Assembly (NCBI GenBank): GCA_015039315.1
Contig: WIDE01000078.1
Span: 1 to 64,000 of the forward strand
Source of the DNA: Clavulina sp. PMI_390
Lineage: Eukaryota; Basidiomycota; Agaricomycetes; Cantharellales; Hydnaceae
Length of the DNA stretch: 64,000 bases
Direction of reading: 5' to 3'
Shown: positions 32,812 through 43,434 of the stretch, piece after piece
Position numbering within the stretch: position 1 is the first letter of the stretch
Layout of the letters: every line of letters begins with the position of its first letter
Position numbers and translations under genes: made by a program
Notes under the pieces: model-generated
Seen by the model: only the letters and a program-made list of their open reading frames with translations
Told to the model about the DNA's origin: nothing
The model's database searches: none

Positions 32812-34292
32812 GTTGATTATTCCACAAGCAGCTCAAAAAGAGACCCCAAAGATGAATTGATAATATGAAAACGCAAGTGGGAGGACGCCAAGGGCTGATG
32901 AGAGGAAGGGCGAGCGACTCAGGTCCTTTTATCCACCGCGGCACTTGGTGGCGTCAATAAGCCTGAAGATTCATAAAGGATAATAGATCAAATTACAAGT
33001 CTATTCTGCTCATTGCCTGTCGTCTTCGCCATCACAGGAGAGCTCTGACTACGAGGGGCGGCTGAGCTGCCAAGGTTTATGGGGATAAATCGTCAATGAG
33101 TTTCGGCGGAATATATATAAGCGACGTCCCTCGGGAAGAGAACCTTGAATAGCCTAGGCAAGGATAATAGACTTTTTATTGGGGGAATTTCTCATAATAA
33201 AGTGGGTGTTGGGAGGCTTGAAACAAATCACCAATATTCGGTCGCTGATATTGATGGGGGGCGCAACAAACCAGCCATTGTTGGCTGGGATTAGAAATAG
33301 CCCCTAGATCGTGTCCGGAAGATAGTAGAATGAGGAAAATTGGTTGGACGACGGATGATCAGAAATGGACATACGCACATTAGTACATAGCATGGAAGGT
33401 CACCTGCCAATTAGATAACTGTACGCACATTTACAAGTATTTCTCCGCTCAATGCCACCAAGTAAAGTCCCTTCATCGACAGGGTTCTTCCTCTGAGTAC
33501 GAGCTTCGGCTTCCACTCCGTTGCTGCCAAGAAGACGAAATGATCGATTCTCCCGTTCAACGCGTTGGTGATGATGACGAGAAACCTGGAGATTGAAAAC
33601 CCCCGAGAACAACGGAGCCATATCAAGGGGCAGGCAGGCATTGATGGTTTCAGAAAAGTTGAGAGCATATGAATACTCCCGGTGAGAGGATGATGGGCAA
33701 GCCGTAGGTAATTTAGCCTCCCCGTAACGAAATCCGAGAAGCGCTACCGAAGGAAGGAAGAAAGGCAAGCGTCGTCAAGATGTCTTAGCTGGAGGGTGAC
33801 CTCATGACTGGTAATGGCGACATAAGGTGAATGTTGTACGCAAGGGTTCGAAGTGCCATTACTACAGGCTGCTTCAGGAAGATGGATTATGCGTGGTCTT
33901 CCTATAGCCGCATTGAACCTCGGTACTCGACGCCACTGACATAGAGTGCGGTTATCGAGTTAGAGCAGTATGGCCAAACTCGAGCTGTGAGAGGACAGCG
34001 CGGAGCCGATGTTTGCTTTTGTTGCCGGCGAGCAGCTCACACGATACGACCACCGAGAACAGAGAGAGAAATTGCAGAGATAGAATAGATTGAGATGCAA
34101 GGGGGATCAAAGAATCAGAATGAGTATGATACAAATACAGTGCGGTATGCGAGCGAGCGATACATATTATCCAGCTAGGTATCATGATGATGACAACAGA
34201 CTAAAAAAAAAAAAAGACAAAAAGCAAGAAGCGAGAGCAAGAATGTGCGATGCGGGGACAGATAGGCACAGAGACACGGGGCCTATCCTAAA
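32812..34292. other. intergenic, no supported gene
   Basis: About 1.48 kb holding the GH128 promoter and the 3' flank of the F-box gene. Overlapping minus frames at 33400-33768 show no motif. A run of 13 A at about 34202 is notable only as a simple repeat. Confidence 0.35.
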
Positions 34293-36616
34293 TCATAAAC
34301 CAAGTGTGATAGCGTAGAGTCCCTGAGGCGTATCCTGCCTCGGCGCCCTAGGCCTCCTCCTCCCAACCGTCCCGGATCCAGACCCAGCAGCCATATCCAT
34401 ACCCTTCCACGACCCAGAACCTCCAGCGCGCTGCTGTTGCTGGTTCTCGGAAGACCGGAGGACATTGCCCTTCCACGTCGACGAGCTCCAGCCCTTTGCT
34501 CCAGACGTAGAAGAAGAAGACCCTGATGCCGCGCGTGCCATGTTGCGGAGGTGCGTCGAGGATGGGGAGCGCGTGAATGATGAGAGGGGTTTGGGTGCGG
34601 GGGCAGGTGGAGCGGTCGAGATGGGTCGGCGGGAGGGAGTAGGGGTGGCGAAGCGCGGGAAGCGCGTCGGAATCGTCAGTGGCTCGGACTAGACAAAACC
34701 GGAATCAAATCAGCAACTGCTTCTCATAGTTAGCAAAAGGAAAAAGAGACATACCTCGCGCGCAGGAGGCGTATCAGCAAAGCACCTCAGCTCAACGCCC
34801 CGCTTCCGACAAACATCCACAAGCTTCTTGAACTCTTCAGCATTCGGCGAGCCACACGCATTGTACGTGACGACCCTCAGATTCGCCGAGCTTCCAAATG
34901 GTGCTTGCGCCTCTGCCTTCCTCGCTGACGAAGTAGAGGCAGCACCACGCGAGATCCAATCAATGACGCTCGAGACACTCGTGCCCTTTGAACCAGCAGG
35001 CAAAGGCATGACGCCCGGCTGGGCGCCGTACCCCTGGAAGCTCAAATGCTCGACGCTCGAAGACAAGCTTGCAAGGAGTCTCTTGCTCGGAACACCAATA
35101 AACTTGAACTCTTCCAGCGCCGAACAGTGCTTTAGGGCCTCTGCGATATCCGCATCTTCCACACTGTCCTCATCCACTACAAGTTCAGCAACAGGAGCAG
35201 CGAGCCCAGCAGAGGCTGCACGAGGACCCTTGATCCTCAGGCTCCGCAAGAACGGCCCATGCGTCTTCATGAGCGCCTCGAACACGCCCTCTTCTTCTGG
35301 CATACTGAGCACTTGCAGGACTTTGAGCTGGCCACGCGCCTTCTCGCCTGCCAGACGCTGCAGTGCCAGCGAGAGACGTTCACCACCGTCCGACTCGTCA
35401 AGGAGACGCAGTTCGTACGGCGCCCATGCGAGATGAGCAGGTGGGAGAGCAGTCTGGTGCGTCGTCGGGGGTGTCTCCCACGAGATGAGCTCGAGGTGCT
35501 GGATCGTAGGGAAGACAGTGAGGATGTCCCAGAGCGGAGAAGGGTCTTGTGCTAAATAATTCGGCGACCAACGATGCAATGAGGTGAGGCGAGACGAGGC
35601 AGAAAGATTGATGAATCGTGATGGGCGCATCAGAAGGCATTTGGGGGGAGATAAGGAGAGCAACGGGGAGCAAATATGCAGGGAAAAGAGAATAGAAAGA
35701 GAGGGGGAGATACGTCAGATCTACGTTTCATGCGCCGCCGGCCACCGAGAACTCGATGACGACAGAGAGAGAGAGCGAATCGGACGTACCACATCGGAGA
35801 GAAAGCGCTCGGGGTGCGCGGACGTTGCGCAGGATGTCGATCGTCGACTTGTCGAGCTGACGAAGGCAGTAGTAGAAGAGCCGGAGCTCGTCGACGTTGG
35901 GGAGCATCGCATAGATGTGTGCGAACATTGATCTAGTTTGTAGCAAGATAAGATGAGTTTGTCTGTCCGAACGATGTGTGCTGACGAAGCAAGATGGATA
36001 CGAAGAGGCGGCGCCGCGGATATGTGTGAGCTGGCTGGCCACTCTGTCCTCCTCCGGGATGGGGAGACAAATGACATAGCCGGTGCCACAATCTCTCTTC
36101 GCCACGAACGAACAGTGACACGTACTGCGTAATGACTCTCCCGTCCTCCTCATCAGAAACGATGATCTCAAAGTTCTTAACAAGGCTCCTCAGCCATGCA
36201 GTCTTCTCCCCACGCTCCTTGACCACATTCACAAACATGATGGCCTGGCGCAGTGTCAGGATCGCGACGTCACGGTAGAGCAGGGCCTGTGCGATAGGAG
36301 CCCATGCGCGAGAGACCTCTGCGGCCTGGATAAGCGATGGCTTTTTAGTGCCGACGCGGCGTTCGTCTGCATGTAGGACCTCGAGAATGGAGAGCACAAG
36401 CTCGATGGGAAGGTTTGGTGAGCTGGGATGGGACAGCATTGAGCGTTTGCCGTGGATGATTGGAGTGGTGGTTGCTGGGAATGACGCTGGTTGTGTCGCG
36501 GACGATGATGATGCGTGGGTGTTAGACCAAGTGGGTCGTGTGCTGGGGTCTGTAGAACTTTGACGGCGATGACGATGTTGAGAGTTGGAAGAAGAAGAGG
36601 AGAGAGACAGCCACAT
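34293..36616 (-). CDS. F-box protein with leucine-rich-repeat-like body
   Basis: Likely substrate receptor of an SCF ubiquitin ligase. The first exon (from 36616) has a Ser-rich leader and then the F-box, NLPIELVLSILEVLHADE to SRAWAPIAQALLYRDVAILT. Downstream exons read FAHIYAMLPNVDELRLFYYC, RLTSLHRWSPNYLA, TVFPTIQHLELISWE, LKVLQVLSMPEEEGVFEALM and ALKHCSALEEFKFIGVPS. This spaced-leucine pattern is usual in basidiomycete F-box proteins. The last exon is a disordered Ser/Gly tail ending QGLYAITLGL with stop at 34293. Intron edges near 36125, 35935, 35790, 35600 and 34755 are approximate. Confidence 0.78.
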
Positions 36617-37544
36617 CGTGTGCTTGGATAGCCGGGTTCTTATATGAACGAGAATCAAAATTTCTGTTGGATTTGATCGACCTGATGGGATATGGACTAG
36701 CGGGGTAGTAGAAGGGGAGATTGGAGATGAGAGATGGAATGAGGATGACCAAATTGGGCCGCGGCGGCGGCGGACGGCGCAGAGACCTAAGATGACGATA
36801 TTTCGGTGATCTCGAAGTTTTTTGTGGCCCAATGAGTCCGTCGGTGGCGGGGACGATGGACACTAGAGAGAGAAAGGGGGAGGGAGACGAGGAGTGGAGG
36901 AAAATCGCTGGTGCCACTCCTTGCTTAAGTATACCTAGCCAACGTCAGTTTTACACACCCACTTCCTTCTGCTGATTTCCAGGGCACGGGGGGCGCGCAG
37001 GGCCAGGAGCCTTGCTCAGCAAGAAGTAAAATGATCTCGCGAGATCGTCGCCTAATCTGGCGAGCAGGGGGTTGAATTTCACAGGTTCATGTACCTCGCT
37101 GGCCACTTCTGCCCGTTCGACCTGAGCGAAACGTCAAATCGCCCACACCTGCGCCTGATAACTCCGTTGACGTTGACGGTGTACCTGAGCTGCTGCTTAT
37201 CTTTCCTCCCCCCAATTGCGTTTGGAAATACGAAGCGGATCAGATGGACGGAGCGGGGTTCAAACAGTCAAAGGATGACGAGTTGCGACAAGACCGGACC
37301 TTGTGACACAACGTCGCGTTACACATGTACATTGCAATACAATACACTGGCCATGCATCGAACGCTTCTAACGCGCCTGGCCTTGCCGTGGTGTCTAACC
37401 CACTCGGCAAAAGCGCCACGTAGAAAGCTTCTTCTTACTGTACAAGCAAGCATACGATCGGAAGCATACTGCTCGTTAAGCGTGTAGACTACAAAGACTT
37501 CTCTCCGTCTTTTCCAAAACCTTCTTCTCTCCCCAGAAAAAAGC
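36617..37544. promoter_or_regulatory. divergent upstream region of F-box gene and small plus-strand gene
   Basis: About 930 bases. The last 60 bases before 37545 are pyrimidine-rich (CTTCTCTCCGTCTTTTCC and CTTCTTCTCTCCCC), as often seen just before fungal start codons. Confidence 0.45.
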
Positions 37545-37871
37545 ATGTCACCTGAGGCATTGGTCACTGTACCAACCGGCACCATTCCGGTCGCGCGAAG
37601 CCTTCAAGAAATTAATCACGCTGCAGATCTCCCCCCACTGGAAGAAGATGTGCATCTATTACGACCCAGCGATCTATCTCTCCTAAGTGAAAAACTGAAA
37701 CGAGAAAGGTCCCGACATGCCGGGACTTCCGCGACTCCGAGCCCTTTCGGTATGACGTCGAGCTCTCGCATACCCTTCACTCTCGCTCGCATCCCATCCG
37801 AGCCTCAGCTTGGTCGTCGGGAGCGGACACACACTCCATCACTGTCACCGTCAACGCTTCTTGCTGACTGA
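37545..37871 (+). CDS. small hypothetical protein, 108 residues
   Basis: A single-exon frame whose ATG follows a CT-rich leader ending CCCCAGAAAAAAGC. The product starts MSPEALVTVPTGTIPVARSL and has an acidic/Leu middle (DLPPLEEDVHLLRPSDLSLL) and a basic Ser/Pro tail. There is no signal peptide or membrane span. I do not recognise it. The leader and codon pattern argue for a real gene, but the frame is short. Confidence 0.45.
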   Translation: MSPEALVTVPTGTIPVARSLQEINHAADLPPLEEDVHLLRPSDLSLLSEKLKRERSRHAGTSATPSPFGMTSSSRIPFTLARIPSEPQLGRRERTHTPSLSPSTLLAD

Positions 37872-40235
37872 TTAAGACGCTCCAAACGCAAATCCTGGGG
37901 CGTTCCGTGCGTCAATGGATCCTCCATCCATCCTTCCATCCCTCCCCTTCTTCCTTTCTCCATGTGTCCGCCATGTCAGATTTGCAACCACCCGCTGATG
38001 GGTTCGATCGTCCTCTTTCAACCCACGGAGATAGATTCGGCTTGCTTCATTCTTTTCCCTCTCGGGTCCAATGGTCATAGTCGCTGTAGTCATCATTGCC
38101 TTGATGCTAATCATTCAAATCATGAGCGGCGGCATGTACTTACTTTGCCTCGTGCATGCTTGTGCGTCCCCGTCTGCCCCTAATCTCCTGGGATTCCTTG
38201 CTTGGCGACAGATCACACGAGCACTCAAAGAATACGTACTTGATGTTAACGCCATGACCAACCTTAGAACTCTCATTCTCCGCATTTCCGTTTACGAAGC
38301 AAGCCCTCGGAGAGTCGACGCTCGCCGGCGGCTGGCGATGATCGCAGCAGCTTTCGTGCTTCTAGCCAGAATCACAAGGCAAGGTAGATATCACCACTCC
38401 GCAGCGGTAGGTCTTGGCCAGCAAAAGCCAAGTGCACCTTGGTCCAAACCGCCTTCAAATTTCGATGATAATAACAAAAGGCTCTGACAGAGGTCATTTT
38501 CGCGCGCGCCCTCCATCTCATATGCGGACTTTGTCTACTCAACACAGCACCCTGCGCTAGGAACTTTGGCCAGTTGCCCCCCAGCAAGCCCTTATCTCCT
38601 CTCATTTTTTTGGCTACCAGATTCGTGCCCTTCATTCGTGGGCAAATCAGGGGAGCCACACGCTGACAGCGTTCAAGTGCAGTTAGATTAGATTTCCTAT
38701 GCACGCTGACGCGAGTATTCGTTGACACACTATATACCCATACCGGAAATGAGCTTGTCATACCCGAGGAGCAGGAGTGTGGCAAGGCCTCCAAATCCAT
38801 CTTACTCGATCATTCGGATGCTGTTATGCACCTACCGACCGGGGTCGACCAGCCCGCTACCGAGATTGACCCAGCCTAGACCATTCTGGATAGCGAGACC
38901 TGAACAAATCCTTGTCTTATGTTGTACAAGATTAGCTGACCCACAAGCCGGGTAGGGCACGGAAGCAGATGTAGTTCGACAGGTGGGCAATCCTTTCCCA
39001 GGTCAATGGACCACAGTACATACTCCCACCGATCGGACCGACCTTTCGATCTATTCGAACACAAAGGCCCAGCTCACGGGTACCACGTATCAATCCCCAT
39101 CTGATCTCGTCCATAATACGTAGGCACACGCCCTCTCGCAACCAATCACACGGCTGGGGATTCACCACCACCAACTTTTCATATCCTGATAATTTCTGCA
39201 TTACATTGCCAAATCGAAGGCTACGTATGTATGAGCGAGCAGGACCAGTGTGGGGGATCGCCCAAAGTTGAACTTGTTTGTGGGTGGTGGTGTCATGCGC
39301 CGCGGCCGTCGCTTTCGGACTCGAAAACGAGTCTCGATCGTGGATCGGCTCCGGCACTCGTCCAGTCGCCGGCTAGCAGTTTGTCTAGACGTGGAGAGTC
39401 GGAATAAAGACCAGGGAGTCCTTTAGCCCAACTAGTGTTTCCGCAGCAGCTGGTCCACAATGTGTTCCCAAATTGCGACAATTGGACTAGAAGATGGTAT
39501 CGTCATACGTGAATGGTAAGATATCCACTCTACCTATCCATACCTTCGTACGTGCCATACGGAAACGGATCGAAAGGAGAGAGATAAGCTCTTCCTCCGA
39601 TGCTGACTGGCCTAGTTGCGCTTGCGTGAGCCTAAGCTACGGACATGGAAAGTAGCCGTCTCACTACCTACCCTCGCTTTGCCCAACTGATCCACCTAAC
39701 GGACTGATTCATAGATTAGCCAAACCACTGCACTGATAGAGGGACGACCACGCGCCAGGCGGAATGTAGCTCGCCCTAGCGAATGAGGGACTACATGTAT
39801 GTCAAGCTGGGCGCTGATGAACCTGTCACAAAGAATGGTATCATCCCATGCTCTAATGAAACGCTGCTCGGATGCTCGCGATGAGCTCAGGTACCTGACC
39901 AGCCAAGAAAGCCACAGGTACGAAGACGCAACCCATTTTGGTGGCAGAGTGTGCCTCGAGCATCGTCGCTCGCATGACATTCATCGACCGATCAAACCAA
40001 GTTGCAAGGCGGCGCGCCAAACCCCACGATGAAGCAGCCCCCCTGCCCTGATTTCTACGGACTTATCAAGCCGGTGAGATATGATAGGGTTGCCTAGAGA
40101 CGAGAGGTGCACTGGGCGCCCGGTTCATCTGCGCTGAGATCGCTATGCCAGAAACGACAATGTCATATTACATGGGACCAGTGGTGGGAGTTGGAAGATG
40201 ATCGAAATGTGCGAAACGCGTGGCACGGAGTGGAG
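37872..40235. other. region with scattered minus-strand coding-like pieces, no complete gene
   Basis: About 2.4 kb. Minus-strand frames at 38932-39357 (containing RSLRFGNVMQKLSGYEKLVV and WLREGVCLRIMDEIRWGLIR), 39696-39980 and 38372-38800 look more protein-like than their neighbours but do not join into one model I trust. They may be exons of a hypothetical gene or a decayed one. A 138-codon plus frame at 38071 starts with a hydrophobic run and overlaps them. Confidence 0.25.
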
Positions 40236-41382
40236 TCACATTGTAGAGAGAATAATCGGACGGGGGAGTGAGTTCTCCATATTTAAGAACGGTCTTCGTC
40301 CCTCTGGCACCAACAAGGAGTTAATGACCCCAGGAAATTTCATATCATATCCCGTACCGTACGATTCAGTTGGTATATGGATTGTGAGAGTGTCCCAAGT
40401 CGCGTCAATTGAGGCATCAAGGAGGTGAGAAAGGGTAATGCGCCAGCGATGTGGGGTTTCCAAAGGTTTCAGTAATTCTTGGAGCACTAGTGGATGAGAC
40501 ATTTCTTGACATTCAAACCATTCAAGATAAGCGGTATCGAGTGGGAAAAGGATCAGGAAAAGCGATATTCTCCATCTGGGCTGCGATTCTGGCAGCACTG
40601 ATGATCATTCGGCGCAACATCAGGTTCAGCATATCTCAAAATACATCGTCAGGCTTGGTTTTCGTCGTCAACGACGTCGACAAATTTGGGTTAGGTCGCA
40701 GGATATTCAGAAGAGCCTAACAGATTCGCAGAACGCGAAGACAGGGGCAGGTTCCGCCCTAAGGTCGGTGAGGACCCACGCAGTGGACGGTGCGAAGTTT
40801 TGAACAAAAGTGTGTTTGCCCATGTTGATGTCCACGTCGGCTGCCATAGTGACAAACCTTGACCAAGTGGGACTTGAAGTCAGCACGCAGACAGTGACAT
40901 CGATGACATATTTCCTCTACGATTCTTTTGGCATGAAAAAATCCATGGCGCACCATTTAGGAGATCCTAGAATCGTAGTCATCGCCAAGCATTGGCGAAA
41001 TTATGCGAGGAACCAAAGCATCATTTCTCGACTCTGGAATCTTCCTGCGCACATGAATAGTCTCCATAACTGAAATAAGCCTTAACAAGCCCACGAGATC
41101 TTTGATGAGGCCTATTATCAAATTTTTGACTGGTGCTTGCAGACGGCTGAACCACCATGCCAAACTGTTGGGTCGCGTTGCCCATGTGAGCAGGTTTTCT
41201 CCTTCATCGTACCGCTGACTAAGCATATTACAGGCGCAAAGTCTAAATACAGAATTCGGGAGCATGACGATACCTTCATCACCTATCCGGCGCTGTCCCG
41301 GGATCGTTCCGGTGCCAGTTCCGGAGTCCTTGATATAAATCGCGCCAAGCAGCAGCATTCCAACTATACCAAAGATCAGCAT
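40236..41382 (-). CDS. hypothetical protein with N-terminal membrane span
   Basis: Candidate exons on the minus strand. The first, from an ATG at 41380-41382, encodes MLIFGIVGMLLLGAIYIKDS, a membrane span, then IPGQRRIGDEGIVMLPNSV. A later exon after a TAG acceptor reads RKYVIDVTVCVLTSSPTWSR to PAPVFAFCES. It is spliced in phase 0 to PRWRISLFLILFPLDTAYLE, and a tail ending RPIILSTM stops at 40236. The joint between the first and second pieces is not resolved. An upstream ATG at 41448 is possible but would run through the first exon of the aldo-keto reductase. Not recognised. Confidence 0.45.
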
Positions 41383-41383
41383 A

Positions 41384-43072
41384 ATGACTCGCATCACTTC
41401 GCTTGGGAAAAATAGCGTCAAGCTCGTCCGTGTTGCGCATGGACTCATGACTATGACGTATGAGCCACTTCTACTTCAAGTCTAGCACGTTAATCCAATA
41501 TCCTTGCGGCCTCTTATTTATAGCCGCGCCGAGACCGTAAACGATGAGGTCTGTTTCCAGGCTCTCCGGACCAGCCTTGACTCTGCGGGCCCAGGAGAGA
41601 AAGTGCTTCTCAACACTGGCATGTCCTACTCATATTGCAGGTTGCACCATACTGACGTGAAGACTACCACCACCCACCCTCATGGGACTGAATCTGTTTC
41701 GAACGTAACGGCCATGGCCCAGCCATTTTCTATGGTCCTCCCACTCATCGTATTGCAAACCTTGAGCTTCTTGGCCGTTTCTTTGCAGCTCACCCCGACT
41801 ACGCCTCGAAAGCTTTTATCTCGCTAAAAGTCAGTATTCCCAACATATCAGGACTCATCCATTTTTGATGCTCCCACAAACGAATCAGGGCGGTATTGAT
41901 GTAGCGCGTCGCTGTGCAGACGCCACCCCTGAGAAAATCCGCCAGGAGTATGAACACCTTTGGGCCACCTTCCCCCTTCATAATCTTGGACCTAATACGC
42001 TCCTTGCTTCCCAATTTCCAATCTAGCCTTAAGACCGCGCAAGAAATACTTGGACCACACAAATCTATCGATCATTTTGTACTATCACGGATAGACGATA
42101 ACATTCCCGTCGAAGATGCGGTGGGCACGCTTCAGACGATTGCTGCAGAGGATAAATCCTTCGAGTACCTCGGCTTGTGTGAGACGACAGCCGATACTCT
42201 CCGCAGAGCCTGTAAAGTGAGTCTATTCATCGAAATGTGGCTGGGATTTATTTGACAAGGTGTGAATCGACCAGGCGGGACCAGTTCCCTCTGTCGAGAT
42301 CGAAGTCTCGCCGTGGACATACGGGCAGGAGGTCCAAGATGGTGTGCATCCTTCTTCCTGCTAACTTGTGCCATGAAATCACTCCCACAATCCATATCCT
42401 TCCTATCCAGTTATTGCCACAGCTGGTGAACTCGGCGTTACTGTATTCGCTTACTCGCCCCTTGGCAAAGGTAGAAAAGTCTCCAGTAAATCCTCCTTAT
42501 AGATTGACCCATCATTGACCCTTTTACTAGGCTTCCTGACGGGAGCCGTCACTCAGGAGAATCTTGGTGACTACCACATGCTGTCATTGTTCCCTCGTTT
42601 CGCTGCCGATGTGAATACTTTGCTTCATCACTTGAGAGCCATGAATCCTGATTTTTTTTCGCCAAAATAATGTCGTTATGGTGCATGTGGGCTGATTCTC
42701 GTCATCTCGATCATCACCAATAGGCTATGAAGGAGAACCAGAAAATTGTGGACCTCATTACCACGCTTGCAGAGAAAAAGGGTGTCACAAATGCTCAGAT
42801 GTGCATCGCATGGGTCGCCAGCCTTGGTAAGCCCATTCATATTTGCGAGACTTTCTTCGTGCACATCCTGAAGGTTTGACTCCAAAAAATAAGGCGAACA
42901 TGTTATTCCTCTCCCTGGATCCTCGAATGCTTCCCGCACGGCCGAGAACTTCGCCGCAGTTGACATTGTACTCACCCCCGAGGAGAAAATTGAGATGGAC
43001 CAGGTCGTGCGAGGGTTCGAGGCTGTGGGGCATCGCTATCCCGAGATTCTCAGAAGCATGTTGATGAAGTAG
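41384..43072 (+). CDS. aldo-keto reductase (pyridoxal reductase / AKR8-13 type)
   Basis: NADPH-dependent reductase of the barrel fold. The first exon, MTRITSLGKNSVKLVRVAHG to LMTMT, joins over GTATGA...TAG (about 41457-41511) to RAETVNDEVCFQALRTSLDS. Then follow FYGPPTHRIANLELLGRFFA (Tyr of the active site), a stretch ending KSIDHFVLSRIDDNIPVEDA, GPVPSVEIEVSPWTYGQE, ELGVTVFAYSPLGKG, FLTGAVTQENL, ITTLAEKKGVTNAQMCIAWV, VIPLPGSSNASRTAENFAAV and the stop at 43072. At least seven introns. The second intron seems to need a GC donor at 41619. Convergent with P450 3. Confidence 0.82.
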
Positions 43073-43092
43073 GCGGGCCTCTGGTTCTCAAC

Positions 43093-43434
43093 GGCCGACC
43101 CACTCCTCCCATGTTAGCGATCAAATTGATGCTAGCGCAGATAACAGAAAAAACCGCTCCTTTGATACATCAAACATCCCTAACTAACGTCGCAACTGCT
43201 ACAGAATAGTGGCGTCACTTCCAGCGGCTAACTGGAGAAGTCGAAGTGCCGCCGGAGAGCGGGGGCCGACCCACTCCTCCCATGTTAGCGATCAAATTGA
43301 TGCTAGCGCAGATAACAGAAAAAACCGCTCCTTTAATACATCAAACATCCCTAACTAACTTCGCAACTGCTACAGAATAGTGGCGTCACTTCCAGCGGCT
43401 AACTGGAGAAGTCGAAGTGCCGCTCGAGAGCGGG
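43093..43434. repeat. 171-bp tandem duplication at the 3' end of P450 3
   Basis: Two copies offset by exactly 171 bases (GGCCGACCCACTCCTCCCAT starts each) differ at only a few sites (for example TTTGATA against TTTAATA). Each copy holds the last 60-odd coding bases and stop codon of P450 3 plus 3' flank. The copy at 43264-43434 is joined to the gene; the copy at 43093-43263 is an orphan end. High identity means the event is recent. Confidence 0.92.

Noticed and set aside
34202..34214. A-run of 13 bases
   Set aside because: Simple homopolymer, no flanking duplication that would mark a retroposed copy.
34828..35436. 202-codon plus frame
   Set aside because: Antisense shadow of the F-box gene; the minus strand has the F-box and leucine pattern.
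38071..38487. 138-codon plus frame starting with a hydrophobic run
   Set aside because: No known motif after the hydrophobic start, no CT-rich leader, and overlaps coding-like minus frames.
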